Below are positions 45,101 to 56,920 of a stretch of DNA of 64,000 nt, piece after piece (position 1 is the stretch's first letter; each line of letters opens with the position of its first letter). Both the position numbers and the translations under genes were made by a program. Below the pieces are notes generated by a model that was not told the origin of the DNA, did not search any database, and saw nothing but the letters and a program-made list of their open reading frames with translations. Source of the DNA: Raffaelea ambrosiae (taxonomy: Eukaryota; Ascomycota; Sordariomycetes; Ophiostomatales; Ophiostomataceae); assembly GCA_002778195.1 (NCBI GenBank), contig PCDI01000008.1, forward strand, positions 1,541,510-1,605,509, given 5' to 3'.

Positions 45101-47953
45101 GCATTCTTAATTCTCTCCCGGAAGGTATCGCAGCTCCCTTCCAGGACGCCATCAGCTACTGCCAACAGCACCCACCCACACACTGGTGTGATGAACTTTA
45201 CGAGCTTGTTGGTCGGGGAGACGTCAATACTGTACTAAAGGATAATCCCCTGGTTTTTGATGGTGCAGGTAATCTTTGGGTAAGATTTTGAACATCTTAT
45301 AAGCAACAATAACGAGTATGCTCAGTTTCTAACGACCCTGGCCTTTCAGGCATCTGGCTCGCACAGTGACAGCCAGCAGACGGAGGAGGCCGCAGACCAA
45401 ATTAACAGCCACGCATCTGAAGAACCAGAGAGCGAAGAGCGACAAGCTGTGATCCACGCCCTCTTCAAAGACGATAAACGGCTGTTTGAAGCACAGAATA
45501 TTCTCTCGTCTTCTAAACCACGAGTTGTACGCCTCGACCCGCAACCAAACTGGACGGAATCAGAATACTTGGAGCAACAAAAAGAACTAGTCAACACAAT
45601 TGCCACCAGCACTCTAGCTACACCTGCTGGTCGTGGTATGTTGAACTATGGATTCCGTTTCCCCTTGCTCACGCAGAAGTTCAACATTCAGGGTTTCAAC
45701 TTGACTTGTATCGTGAAACCAACAAGTGTGGCCGTCGGTGTCGACAAATCTATGTTCACTGAAGAGAAAGTCAATTGGGCGTTCTTTCACCAAGGTGTTG
45801 CTTACGGTCTTGCCATATCTCCGCGGGCAAAGGGGATCGACACGTCCTGGATTGTGTTCAATAAACCAGGGGCCGATTTGAACCATCGACATGCCGGATT
45901 TCTCCTTGCTCTTGGGCTTAATGGGCATCTGAAATCTGTTGCAAAGTGGGTGGCCTTCAAGTACCTCACCCCCAAGCATATGATGACGTCTATTGGTCTC
46001 TTACTTGGCCTTGCTGTTTCACACATTGGTACTATGGACTCGCTGGTCACACGTCTGCTATCGGTGCATGTTACTCGGATGCTTCCCCGAGGAGCGGCAG
46101 AACTGAATTTGTCGCATCAAATTCAAACGACGGGAATCATGGGCATTGGAATATTGTACTATAACAGCCAACATCGCCGGATGAGTGAAATCATGGTGTC
46201 GGAAATCGAATTTATGGAAGACGAAGACGAGGAGAACCCCCTGAGAAACGAGGGCTACCGTTTAGCGGCTGGATTCGCACTTGGCCTAATCAATCTGGCC
46301 AAAGGGAACAATCGCAAGGGCTTGACGGACATGCAAATTACGGAACAACTTCTCAGCCTCGCTTCGTCTACGAAGAATGTCGAGCTCGTCAACGTGCTAG
46401 ACCGCTCAGCCGCAGCGGCTACTGTCGCCCTTGCGCTTATCTTTCTGAAGACGGAGGATAAAATCGTGGCTCGCAAGATTGACATCCCCAACTCAATACT
46501 GCAGTTCGACTATGTCCGACCTGATGTTCTCCTTCTTCGTACCCTAGCGAAGAACCTGATCATGTGGACATCAATTGGTTCCACGTTTAAATGGATACAA
46601 CAGAACTTGCCTGCTGAGTATCGCGACCGATATATGCTGGATGATGTCGATACCCTTCAGAGTGTTGACTTGCCATTCTTCTCGATCATTGCCGGCTTAT
46701 GTTTCGCTGTCGCCTTGCGCTTCGCTGGCTCGGCGAACACACAAGTGCGCGACATGCTTGTCTATTATTTAGACAGATTCATGAAGGTCGTTCAGCAACT
46801 TCCCGCTGCTAATTTTGACGCTCAATCGGCCAGGAGCGGAGCCCGAATGTGCCTAGACACTCTCGCCTTGTCGAGTGCAACTGTTATGGCAGGTACTGGC
46901 GACCTTGTTGTTATGCGACGACTGAGAGCTTTGCATGGACGGGACGATAGTCATACCACATACGGCAGTCATTTTGCGGCGCATCTTGCTGTTGGTGCCT
47001 TGTTTCTCGGCTCTGGAACAACGACATTTGGCAGCAGTAACCTTTGCGTGGCTGCATTACTCATTGCATTTTATCCAATATTCCCAACGAGCATCCAAGA
47101 CAACGGATCTCACCTGCAAGCCTTCCGTCATTTCTGGGTCTTGGCCACAGAACCAAGATGCCTTGTTACAAAAGATTTGTCGACGGGGCGTTCGATTTCT
47201 ATTCCCATTATGATTCATCTGAAGGCGGGAGCTTTGTCTCTTTCAAATGTGGCCGAGTCTCTTGATGCAGCTGTGTTTCGACGCGAAACACCCTGTCTTC
47301 TTCCGCCTTTAAGTGACGTCACAACTATTCGCACGGATGCGTCTACACATGGTTTTTGGGATCTTGAAATCAACTTTGATCGGAGCCCTACCTTGAAGGA
47401 GGCATTCTATTCGGACCAGAACTTGTACCTTCGCAGGCGGCCGGCTCATGAAAGCGTCTTTGCAACCACGCTTCAAGTTCTTGGGCACTCCACTTTCACT
47501 GACGTAGCTGTTGGCTCTGAAAATATTTCTGGTGTCTTTGTGAGCCATGGTCTCGAACTCCTAAACTGGGTTTTCACCCTTCCAAGATTCAAGAGCCTCA
47601 GCCGTGTTGAGCGCGCTTATGTTCTTGGATGGCCCGGTACGGCGGAAGATGGCAGCACCCGATCACTGAACAACAGAGTTGATACACGATTAACACTAGA
47701 AGGAAGTTTGTTTGAGTGGGATCGAGACAGGTTACTCAACCTGCGGTTGGTACTTGACTGGGCTAGCTGCCGCGGGCACTTCCGTCGAGCTGACGATGAT
47801 CTCGAGCAGACAAACCAGCAGAAAGGGGAGCGAGTTCATGATCGAAACGTGAATGCCTGTCAGCCGACCGACGAAGGCAAATTTTGTTGGTGGATAGACG
47901 ACAATGAAATTGACATGCTCAAAGGCTTGGTGTGGATCTCGGGACAGCAATAG
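42142..47953 (+). CDS. APC1: Apc1 (BimE), anaphase-promoting complex subunit 1
   Basis: Two exons (42142-45279, 45350-47953) encode 1913 aa, fitting the family. The N-terminus is the beta-propeller-like region with long serine-rich inserts that are probable phosphorylation sites. The second exon contains the proteasome/cyclosome repeats, including LLLGLAVSHIGTMDSLVTRL, VTRMLPRGAAELNLSHQIQ and GIGILYYNSQHRRMSEI, which are diagnostic of Apc1, followed by YRLAAGFALGLINLAKG. Apc1 is the scaffold of the APC/C ubiquitin ligase that targets securin and cyclin B at mitosis. An intron (GTAAGA...TTCAG) after residue 1046 keeps frame: GAGNLW joins ASGSHSDSQQ. A closer GTAATC donor exists but breaks the frame. 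The C-terminus ends WISGQQ. Confidence 0.95.
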
Positions 47954-48299
47954 AAGTCTACGATTTGATAAAAAACAAGCTTAAGCGATTCAGACACGAT
48001 TATGATTTCGCGGATCGGGCAACATTTTTAGGCGGGATCCTCCAGTAGGACAATGGCCGTACACACTGCATTGCTGTTATAAACGAAACAAAAATATACG
48101 AGCTACCCTTTGCTTTTCCTCTACCCAGATATGCTGGGAGTTAAAAATAAGAAGCGCATTGTGTTGCATTTTTTACTTGCAACCATGACCCTCACGCACA
48201 TCTAGTGGTTAGGACATCAAAGTTCCCCAGTCCCCCCCAAAAACGCCGCTGTACACAGAAAGTTCTCGGGACCCGGTCAGTCTCTATTGCCTTTGCCCA
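47954..48299. other. Convergent intergenic region
   Basis: Separates the APC1 and eIF3e 3' ends. It is AT-rich with short poly-A and poly-C tracts and no supported gene. Confidence 0.45.
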
Positions 48300-49716
48300 T
48301 CATCTCGATACGGCCGCACTCAACACTTGTGTCCTGAAAAATCCGCCCTTTGTCCGTTCGATGACTTGTTGGTAGACAGAGCTGTTGGGGTGATTCATCA
48401 CAACGGTGCCCTCTTTGAAATCGATCTTTGCATCTAGCCGAGTGTCCCGGATGAGGTTGACAATCCACTTCTCACCCTCATCAACATTCAGGCCTAACTG
48501 AGCACTGACGCGCTTCAGGTCAATGCGGGCATGGATCTTGCAGTATGACTCGAAGAAAAGATGGCGTGCTGCGTCAACAAACGCGTCCGATGCTGCCGAC
48601 AAGAAGAAATCAGAGCGCAAGACCTCTTCGGCCCTAGGAAGCTGCTGTTGCGCCTCTTCGAAGTCAAAATCGACAAACAACGCCCGCACGAAGTCGGTCA
48701 CGGGGTCGGAGTATTCGTACGACTCTTGCTTGATGACCCGCACAATGTCCTTCAACTGCTTTTGCTGAATACCCATGTTTTTGACACGTCCGCGGGAGGA
48801 AATAACGGAGGAAGCGACGTAGCGGAGTATCCAGGGACAAGAAGTCTGAATGGTATTGATGTAATTCGGGGAGAAGAACAGTTCATGGATTTGTTCACGA
48901 GATCCGTCATAATTGAAGAGAGGGAAGAGGGCCCAATGGATGAGCCATGTCCGCTGTTCTAGCTGGGCGAGAGGGTTATTGAAAAGTTTGGTGTCGATGC
49001 TCTCTTTCACCTTCTGAATCTCTTCCATGGCAGACTCCCAATTCGTTGTGAGGATTTCCGATGCAAGCTTTCCCCACGTCGCTGCGGCCACCTTGTCGTT
49101 GTCTGTGGAGAGCACCCGGAACTGGTACAAAAGCTCAGCCGCAGCAGCATAATTGCCACAGCTGTACTGGAAGTTGCCAAAGTCATACAGGGCATTAACC
49201 ATATCGATCGTGACCTAATCCAAGCCACAGGTTAGAATTCTAAGGTGTCACACGTAAGACCGAGTTGCAGATCGACCAAAGTTTTCTTACCTCGTGCTCT
49301 TTCTTCAAGAACTCCAAGTTGGCCACTTTGTCGCTGCGTAGATTGCCAACGACATCCTCCCTCCCGAGCAAATCTCTCAGTTTGCTTGTATCTTCTTCAA
49401 ACTGCTCCAACTTGGCAAGTACTTTCTTTCTCGATTCGGCAAATTCGGCAGGCGGCTGGTCGAGATCTTCAATTTCACAGTAAAGATTTGCGACATAGTC
49501 CGTCATGTTTGTTTTTTTCAGCAGCTCGAATTTTGCTCTCGTGATCTCCCGCGATTTTTCATCGTCTTTACTGCCACCGTCTTCGTCTTCCAATTGACCG
49601 GCAGCAAATTCAAGCAAAGGAAAAATTAGATGTCGATCGAGTCGCAAAACCAGTTGTGGAAGAAGGTCGAATTCAGAAGCCGTAGATAGCCCGCTGGCTT
49701 TCGCTTGTGATGCCAT
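48300..49716 (-). CDS. Translation initiation factor eIF3 subunit e (Int6)
   Basis: Two exons on the minus strand (49716-49291, 49214-48300) encode 446 aa. The N-terminal domain is recognised from FDLLPQLVLRLDRHLIFPLLEF. Then VTIDMVNALYDFGNFQYSCG starts exon 2 and the PCI domain ends with LGLNVDEGEKWIVNLIRD and DFKEGTVVMNHPN. eIF3e is part of the octameric PCI/MPN core that brings the 40S subunit, eIF2 and mRNA together. The family includes a human oncogene-insertion site (INT6). The intron (GTAAGA...TTAG) is phase 0. The ATG is the first in a frame that extends upstream without one. It is head-to-head with the mL49 gene. Confidence 0.95.
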
Positions 49717-49933
49717 GTTGACTGCAAAGGCGTATGACGCCGATTTACTTCTTTCACCGAGACGTTCTTTCGCTGTCGCTTGGGAAAGGAGGGGTTGGAG
49801 TAACAACGACAAAAAAAATAAAAACTAGAGAAGTGTGAATGCGGGCTATCGGAATAGTATTTATCCGCATCCGAGTGTTTCCCTTTCTGCCGGGCGGTGA
49901 GCGCCTGGACCAACCTCACTATTTTTGGTTGTG
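49717..49933. promoter_or_regulatory. Shared divergent promoter, eIF3e / mL49
   Basis: 217 bp separate start codons of a cytosolic initiation factor and a mitochondrial ribosomal protein. No specific site is named. Confidence 0.5.
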
Positions 49934-50468
49934 ATGAAATTGATGCAGTTTGCTGCCCTTTTGTCCCGCGTCGCAGCCACCATGTCCCAGCCAACATTTG
50001 CCTTTGCCATCAAGGCAATAAATTGGAGCAACCGGTTACAGAATGCTCGTTTTCTTTCAACGGCCATGGCAGGTGGCCAGTCTACGGTTACGAAAACCAC
50101 GCGACCCCAACCGATACAGCCAGGCTCCGTCCCATATCGAGTCGGCCGAAGCGCGAGTCATAATCTAGCTGTTTATCATCGCATTAAGGCTGGAGGAACA
50201 AGTCGAACAACTGAGATAAAAAAGATCGAGGGAGATGTGAAGATATTATCGGAACATCTACGTACAGAGTTGAACCTAGACTCACAGATCAATACGCGAA
50301 CCAATATCGTCGTCGTTAAGGTGAGTTTGAGTTTGAGTTTTTTTTTAAAGAAAAAGAGGGGGGTAGGCGACTTTTCACAGCAGCATTTACGAACAGATCG
50401 GAACTAATAAACAAAAGGGATTCCATAAGGACAAGATTATATCATGGCTGCAAGGCAGAGGCTTCTAG
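49934..50468 (+). CDS. Mitochondrial ribosomal protein mL49 (Img2 type)
   Basis: Two exons (49934-50320, 50418-50468) encode 145 aa. The first ~45 residues are basic and hydrophobic without acids (KLMQFAALLSRVAATM, ARFLSTAM), as for a mitochondrial presequence. The conserved body reads VPYRVGRSASHNLAVYHRI, then TEIKKIEGDVKIL, then TRTNIVVVK. The last 16 codons (GFHKDKIISWLQGRGF) come from a second tiny exon after a 97-nt intron. The protein is a large-subunit component of fungal and animal mitoribosomes (yeast Img2). Reading through the intron would give an unrelated tail with FFLKKK. An internal ATG before SQPTFAF could also start translation. Confidence 0.87.
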
Positions 50469-50808
50469 ATTGTCCACGGCAAGACAGGTGGTGGTTAAGA
50501 AGGGGGCCTCAACAGTAATAGACAAGACATAAGTGTATCATTCATTGCATGGGTGAACAGAGCCGTTGGTTTCACTAGTTGTAAAGTAACATTGTATGCT
50601 GAATGTAAAGAATTGTTGCCACAAGTCAGATTTATGACAAACTGAACCTATATTTTCTGGGTCATAGTGTACATAGTACTAGAAGTAAAGAGAAAAAGAG
50701 AACAAAACAGGAATAAAGTAATCAAGAAAACGTCATACGACAAACACGGCCGAAACAAGAGAAGAAGACAGAAGATCAAGAAACAAACAATAGTTGTCTT
50801 GCCAGCCA
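50469..50808. other. Convergent intergenic region
   Basis: Lies between mL49 and SWI1. TACATAGTA occurs once at 50670-50678, the only copy outside the first 13 kb that I noticed. No gene. Confidence 0.5.
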
Positions 50809-52681
50809 TTAGTGCCCCAAAGACGCGAAAGCAACCAGGTGTTGCAAAAATCCATCTCGGCTCCATTCCCCACTGACCATTTCCAATGCTTCGAGCAGGC
50901 CATCATCAGATGGTAGCACATTCGGCGGGAGAGAAGAATATGGATCGATCGGATCCACGGCTTTCTCAGTGAGTTTGCGAAGCAGTGATATGGCTAAAAC
51001 AACAATATACATGAGTTCACCATCCTTTCTCGGCGGTTCTCTCAGCCTGTAGTTTCGAACATGCAGTTCGACACTTTCGAATTGACGGCAGAGATCACGA
51101 ATGGATCTGTAGAGATTTTGGGCGAATCCGTTATCTGGGTTGAGCCAAGCCCTGGTTACTCCACTCTCATAGCTTGGGGCTAAAGATGCAACAATGTCCG
51201 CAGCGAGAAGACCTTGCATCAATATGGGTTTGCGGGCCTCAAAGACAGGTGGCAGGTGCCGAGGACGTGCTTCGCGAACATGCTCTGGGAGAGGCGACAC
51301 AGCAAGCGCAAATGTTCGGGTAAGTAAGTCGTTGGGTGTTAGGCCACCCGAATCAGCGGAGAACACATTGCAGAAATGCGATCTATTTGGTTCGTCTCGC
51401 GCCAGCAATTTTGCGAGAGCATCAACAGCCGGGGGTAGATAGGGCTGCACGGCTGGTTGGTAAGTTGGGAAGAAGACTTTGGAGTGAGCAAGACTGGGTA
51501 AAGGCGTAGGCGCAAAAGCCAATAGAAATTGGAGAAGGCAGAACGCTTGCTCCCGATCAGATAGCTCAATAGATGCACATATGTTGGAAAGAAAGACGAT
51601 GATGTCTTTCATGAAATCCAGGGTATTCAGCTGCGTTCGCAGTAACATGTTCCGTGTCCCAACATAGCGAATCACCTGGCAGAGGAATCTGACGACTGAC
51701 TCATCTGCTAGGCAAGGCTGGTTTCGGGGGCTGAAAGAGAGGTTTCGTAAAACTGTGGTGATACAAAGCAGGTAACTGACAGCTCTGTCGAGTTCGTCTT
51801 CGTCGGATCCAGCCATGGGCTCGTCACGAATCGCCAACTTCTCAACTTGGCATGCTCTCGCGATGTCTTCATATGGTGGAATGAGGATTTCATCTGAGAC
51901 CTCGGCCGTACTTTCGGCAAGCACCTCAACGAGATCCTCGGCATATTCGACGAGACTTTCTAGCAAATCGTCGCATTTGTCAAGCTCAATATCCAGGCCA
52001 GGCAGACCACAGACAGTGACGGTGGCGAGAGTGTCCAAGGCAAGTCGAACCTCACCATGGATGCCGGATTGGATGCTTCTCGTCATTGCATGTATGTCAA
52101 CATTGCCAAGCTCTGTTGCTGCGGGGACTTCAGGACGGAACCGCAGGATTTCTGAGACGATTTTGCCTGGTGCATCCACATCAATGCCACCATAGGTATG
52201 GCTTTCGCGGCTGCACGGCTTGTAATCGTCAGAGTCGGCGAATGGCGCGCCATGCACTGCTGTGTTGCTAAGGACTTGGTCCTCGTCCTGAGCTTTCGGG
52301 GTAGCTGTGCCGGTTTTGCCTTGTGTGGGGGGTTGCACAGAAAAATTATCGTTTGCCGGTGAGCCGTGAGCGCCTCTTGTGGTGCTGTTTCTCAACGTTC
52401 CTCGGGTAGCAGAGGCCGGCTGACTGGTTGATGGCTGAGATCCGGGGAACCCGTTAACAATCGGCTGTGAGCTATTCGACACAATTTGTTTCGTGTAGAG
52501 CTGAGGCTGGCCTGACGACGAGCGCTGTGACTGTGCCGTTTGGCCCATCTGACCACCGGGGACCTGCGAATGCAAAGCCGGTTTGGAAGTGTTCGAGATG
52601 GCTGTCGGATCCTGAGACGGAGGTATTGGCTGCGAATGTTGAAGTTGCAGTTGCTGCGTCGGCTGCGTCGGCTGCGTCGGT

Positions 52682-52731
<50 letters not shown>

Positions 52732-52958
52732 NNNNNNNNNNNNNNNNNNNNNNNNNNNNNNNNNNNNNNNNNNNNNNNNNNNNNNNNNNNNNNNNNNNNN
52801 NNNNNNNNNNNNNNNNNNNNNNNNNNNNNNNNNNNNNNNNNNNNNNNNNNNNNNNNNNNNNNNNNNNNNNNNNNNNNNNNNNNNNNNNNNNNNNNNNNNN
52901 NNNNNNNNNNNNNNNNNNNNNNNNNNTGCTGCTGCTGCTGCTGCTGTTGTTGCTGTTG

Positions 52959-53021
<63 letters not shown>

Positions 53022-53033
53022 TTGCTGCTGTTG

Positions 53034-53066
<33 letters not shown>

Positions 53067-54554
53067 TTGTTGCTGCTTGGCACGGCTTTGGGACCAAAAT
53101 TCCTCAAATTTAAGGAGGTTTCGTTCATAGATAGCCTTAATTTGGGCAGGTGCTGATGGCAACTGGGAAGGGGAAAGCCCTAAAGCCTGAGCAATCTGTG
53201 ACCACCCGTTTCCTTGGGATACATTGCGGTATCCATTAAACTTTTGGACGGCTTGGAACAGCACCATAAGATTGACCGGTCGGTCACTGACCGCGGGGTT
53301 TAGTTCTAGCGGCAGACTTCTCCTGTTCATGAAGACTGAGAGTTGGGATAAGAATTGATCAGGGTTCGTTCGTGACCCGGCCGGCTGACCCGCTGCGTTT
53401 CCTGACTGTGGTTTCCCAGCACCCGGCGTACCTGGGGGCACTTGGCCATTAACTGGAGCCTGCTGTCTCGCCAGCATATTTCGTTGCGTTGGGGGTATGT
53501 TCTGTCCTTGGCTTTGGGCGCCAGCTTGGATGTTTCCCTGTTGCAGTTGCCTCTGTAGCTGCATCTGGTACATGAGCTTCTGCTGCTCCAGTGGGTTCCG
53601 AGTTTGGGCCAACTGTTGTTGCATTTGTGGAGTGAACATCTGTGGGGGTGCTTGCCCTATGGGACCCATGGGCCCCATCTGTCCCATCTGCCCCATGGGC
53701 CCCAATTGTCCCATCTGTCCCATTTGTCCCATGGCCCCCATCTGTCCCATAGCAGTCATCTGGTTTCCAGGCCCAACAGGCGTCACCGGGCCTACACCTG
53801 GCACTGAACCCATGCTACCCATTTGTTGCTGCATCTGAGCCATGTGCGGGGGAATCATTTGCCCAGAAGCAGAAGAGGGATTCGGAGAAGGCCGAGCGGG
53901 AGACGGTGTTGGTGTGAAATTTTGGTTAAAGCCAGGCGGGAAAGCGTTGCCCTGGGCGTAGGGATTCTGTGGAGGCGCAGGGCTTGGATCCGATGGAACG
54001 GGTGAAGCCTGAGGTGCGAATGTTTGCGCAGCTGGTGAGAAGGGATGAGGAGATGTGGTTGATACCCTTTGAGGGACGCTGCCAGATCGTATCTGGTTAC
54101 CCATGATAGGTGATGGCGTCGCATTTGTGGAGCCATTTGGTGGCATATGCGCGTACTGAGGAGTGCTTTGCTGAGGATGCGTGCCAGGGGGAAAGGTAGG
54201 GAAATGCGCTTGCTGCGGCGTCTCGGCACGGGCGGTAGGCAGTATGCCAGCATTCTGACGTGGCGATGCAGCGAGGCCATCTTCGCGAGGCCTAGGCCGC
54301 TTCGAGGGTATCACGGAGTTGGTTTGATACATGGGGTTGGGAAATGACGGAGAGGCGTTGCGCATGGGACCGTTCTGCATGGCCAGCATCTGTTGTGGGT
54401 TCGCGAATTGGGCAGGGCCAGGATTGAACTGGCCGCCGGCCATGAAGGCAGATGGATCCACCATGCCGGTAACATTCGCGTTTGGGTCATTCATTTGAGG
54501 GAAGCCGTTGCCATTGTGGTTTTGGACAGCGGCGTCGTTCATCCAGGAGCTCAT
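50809..54554 (-). CDS. Swi1-like ARID subunit of SWI/SNF (assembly gap inside)
   Basis: Single long frame on the minus strand from ATG at 54554 to TAA at 50809, interrupted by 195 N (52732-52926). The N-terminal half is low complexity: Asn/Pro/Gln-rich with a GQMG/MGPMG repeat (~53640-53760). The ARID DNA-binding domain follows (FLSQLSVFMNRRSLPLEL, FQAVQKFNGYRNVSQGNGW, LKFEEFW). A glutamine tract of CAG/CAA codons surrounds the gap. The distal part (residues after the gap) is helical with FLCQVIRYVGTRNMLLRTQLN and ends in FASLGH. Swi1 is the ARID-containing subunit that helps SWI/SNF find promoters. With 195 N the two sides fall out of frame; the true gap must be 1 modulo 3. The glutamine length is unknown. 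Confidence 0.88.
52680..53074 (-). repeat. CAG/CAA polyglutamine repeat with gap
   Basis: About 49 Gln codons precede the gap and about 17 follow it, all mixed CAG and CAA. The 195 N are the assembler's gap. Mixed codons may limit repeat slippage. Confidence 0.85.
53640..53765 (-). repeat. GQMG/MGPMG coding repeat in Swi1
   Basis: Translated on the minus strand this gives repeated MGQMG, MGPMG and related units interrupted by A, L and I. The tract is within the low-complexity N-terminal half of Swi1. Confidence 0.75.
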
Positions 54555-55914
54555 GGCGAATGAGCTGACCCCCGGAGGGAGGGGATATTAATGCGAGCGC
54601 GAGCGAGCGCGAGCGAGTGCGAAGACCACAACGGTGACGGAGTATGGTGTCGAGTTCGGGCAACCCATCTGCCTGCGGGAGACTTGCGACGGAATCAGCA
54701 GTCACGACAATAGACGCGAATACATTCAGGGCGATGGTAGCTGGCGTGGTTCGAAAGCGCAATAACACGACAGTCTAGTCGCGATGGGAGTCGCGTCTGG
54801 TCGCGGCTTGGTGTGTCGAGAGACGGGAAGGTGTGGCTCGGTCAAGTGTGCGTGTGCAGGTCAAGTCATGTCAGGGAGGAGGAGGGTGTGCAAAGGAAGG
54901 CTATGTGACAAGAGAGCTATGGAGGCGGTATCAGTCGCCGAAACAAGAGGTGACAAGAAAGTAAAAAAATAAAGCAATAGAATATCTCAATAGGAAGGGC
55001 TGGACCAGAGATGGAAAGAGCGATCTGGTAGGAAATTGGCCAGTGTGGAGCGCGTTGCTTAGGAAGAAAATTTTCCAGGGCAATCAGCCAAAGGGAGCCA
55101 AAAAGGGATGGACAGACAGAGGACGTCCAACACGTCAACTCGAGGGCGTCGCGCAGAATCTCAACCATCAGCCAGAACGCGACACCATCAACCGCGTGGC
55201 ACCAGATAGATAGGGGATTGAATCAAATGCCGGCATGGGGAAAGGGGAGTCCGTAATAGAGCAAGAGAGGAGGAACTTACCTAAGGCGCGTGTCGTTGCT
55301 TTGTTGCTTGTATGTCGGGCGTTTGGAACATCAGTGGGAGTGGTAAATCCATGAGGGACTTGTGAGCACTCCTTTTTTGCATGGGTTTCAAAAGTACGCT
55401 ATACTTAATAAGGATAACGGCTGCCTAAGCGGGACAAGCTTGACGAAGATGTAGCCAATAAAATAATTGATAATAAATATGTACTGCTATCTTTTCTTTG
55501 ATCAAAAGAACTAAGTTGGGCACCGTAATTTCCTCAGAGTATAAAGTATATCACCTTCAGGGTACATTCTATCCATCTGATGTCATTTATCTGCAACCAT
55601 CTAAGGTACACCCCGAAAATTTGGTCCGAACCTCGTCAATGATGGAGTCCCCGTTTTCTTAATGCTTTAGTTGGTAGAGGACGAGAGAACCCGGCCGGAA
55701 CAATGCTATAATACGAGTACACAGACTGCAGAAAACGAACCTGTTACTGTGTGTACGAGTAGAGCTGCAAATGCGGGGCAAAATATCGTAGCATGACTCT
55801 GAATCTTCCGGGAACTAGCGTTTCCTTCTCTTTACCAAAGACCAATATTGAATTTACTATATCCCGAAAAGACGATCTGAGAGAGACTTTACCTTTCTGT
55901 GTCACCATCTTCCA
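54555..55914. other. Divergent intergenic region, SWI1 leader / EVE gene
   Basis: A 1.36-kb gap. It has a GAGCGAGC-type short repeat (54596-54618) just above SWI1, and a possible leader intron donor (minus strand CTTAG|GTAAGTTCC near 55280). This suggests a long 5' leader for SWI1. No other gene supported. Confidence 0.45.
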
Positions 55915-56813
55915 ATGGCGAAAAGGAAGTTATCGTCTGCAGGCGGCGCTGACGACACCAGTCGAGCAACGAGGCGCTCAACGCGCCTCAAGCCCGCGTC
56001 CGACGATGTGTCCCCATTCGGCGAGAAAGCTGCTCGTTCAGCAAAGTTAGCCAAGGATCCGGATTCACAGAAAGTTCCCAGTCGAGTTAGGAAGCCTGAG
56101 GCTTCCCCAGGTGCTGTAGTAGAGCGCCAGTTCTGGCTGTTGAAGGCAGAACCCGAGTCCCGTTTTGAGAACGGCGTTGACGTCAAGTTTTCGATCGACG
56201 ACCTTGCAGCGAAAACAGAGCCAGAGCCATGGGATGGTAAGTAAACGCGCGTGTTGATTGTAAAGACAGAAATCCTCATTTTTGGTAGGAATTAGGAACT
56301 ATGCGGGTATGTACAAGCTGCGCTGATCTTGGTTTTTGTTCTGCACTCAAGTTGACAAGATTTATGCTGGACCGCTCGTCTAGCTCGAAACAATCTCCGA
56401 GCAATGCGCAAAGGTGACCTTGCATTCTTCTACCACTCTAATTGCAAAGAGCCTGGGATTGTCGGGACAATGAAGATTGTGGAAGAACATTCCCCGGACT
56501 GTAAGCCCCTTTGCACCCCCGAGAGTTGTTTTCGAGTTTTCTTACAACCGTTCCAGTATCCGCTCATGATCCAAAGGCGCCATACTACGACTCAACATCC
56601 AAACCATCGGACCCGAAGTGGAGTGTCGTGCATGTTAAGTTTCGATCGAAATTTGCAAATCCCATCACACTCAAAGAACTACGCGAAAAAGGAGGAGCTG
56701 GCCAGCCTCTGGAAAAGATGCAAATGCTCAAGCAAACGCGTCTCAGTGTCAGCAGGGTCGGCCAGCAAGAGTGGGAATATCTTCTCCAGCTCGCTGGAGA
56801 AAAGCGCGAATGA
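55915..56813 (+). CDS. EVE-domain protein (thymocyte nuclear protein 1-like)
   Basis: Four exons (55915-56236, 56289-56306, 56384-56500, 56557-56813) encode 237 aa. Exon 2 is only 18 nt (bases for GIRNYA). The EVE/PUA-like domain is recognised by QFWLLKAEPESR, PWDGIRNYAARNNLRAMRKGDLAFFYH across three exons, CKEPGIVGTMKIVEE, HDPKAPYYDSTSKPSDPKW and FANPITLKELR. The N-terminal ~70 residues are basic and Ser-rich, fitting nuclear import. EVE-domain proteins bind modified cytosine or RNA modifications in other organisms; that is family knowledge, not shown here. Reading any one frame gives only fragments. The third intron acceptor was placed by frame (D-LSAHDP); other choices break it. Convergent with UTP6. 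Confidence 0.88.
56289..56306 (+). other. 18-nt microexon of the EVE gene
   Basis: Flanked by GGTAG and GTATGT. It begins with two bases completing a Gly codon and ends with one base of an Ala codon, supplying IRNY, residues conserved in the family. Confidence 0.75.
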
Positions 56814-56920
56814 ATGACATATTTATTGCATAACTTCTGCGGCTTTCTGATGAATGGTGCTCATGCTAGCATTGTTTTAGGGGTGGGGGAAAGGGCGTGT
56901 TGGGAGTTTTTGTTCTTGGT

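Noticed and set aside
52467..53156. Leucine, cysteine or alanine homopolymer frames in the Swi1 tract
   Set aside because: These are other frames of a CAG/CAA repeat plus N; only the Gln frame on the minus strand joins a real protein.
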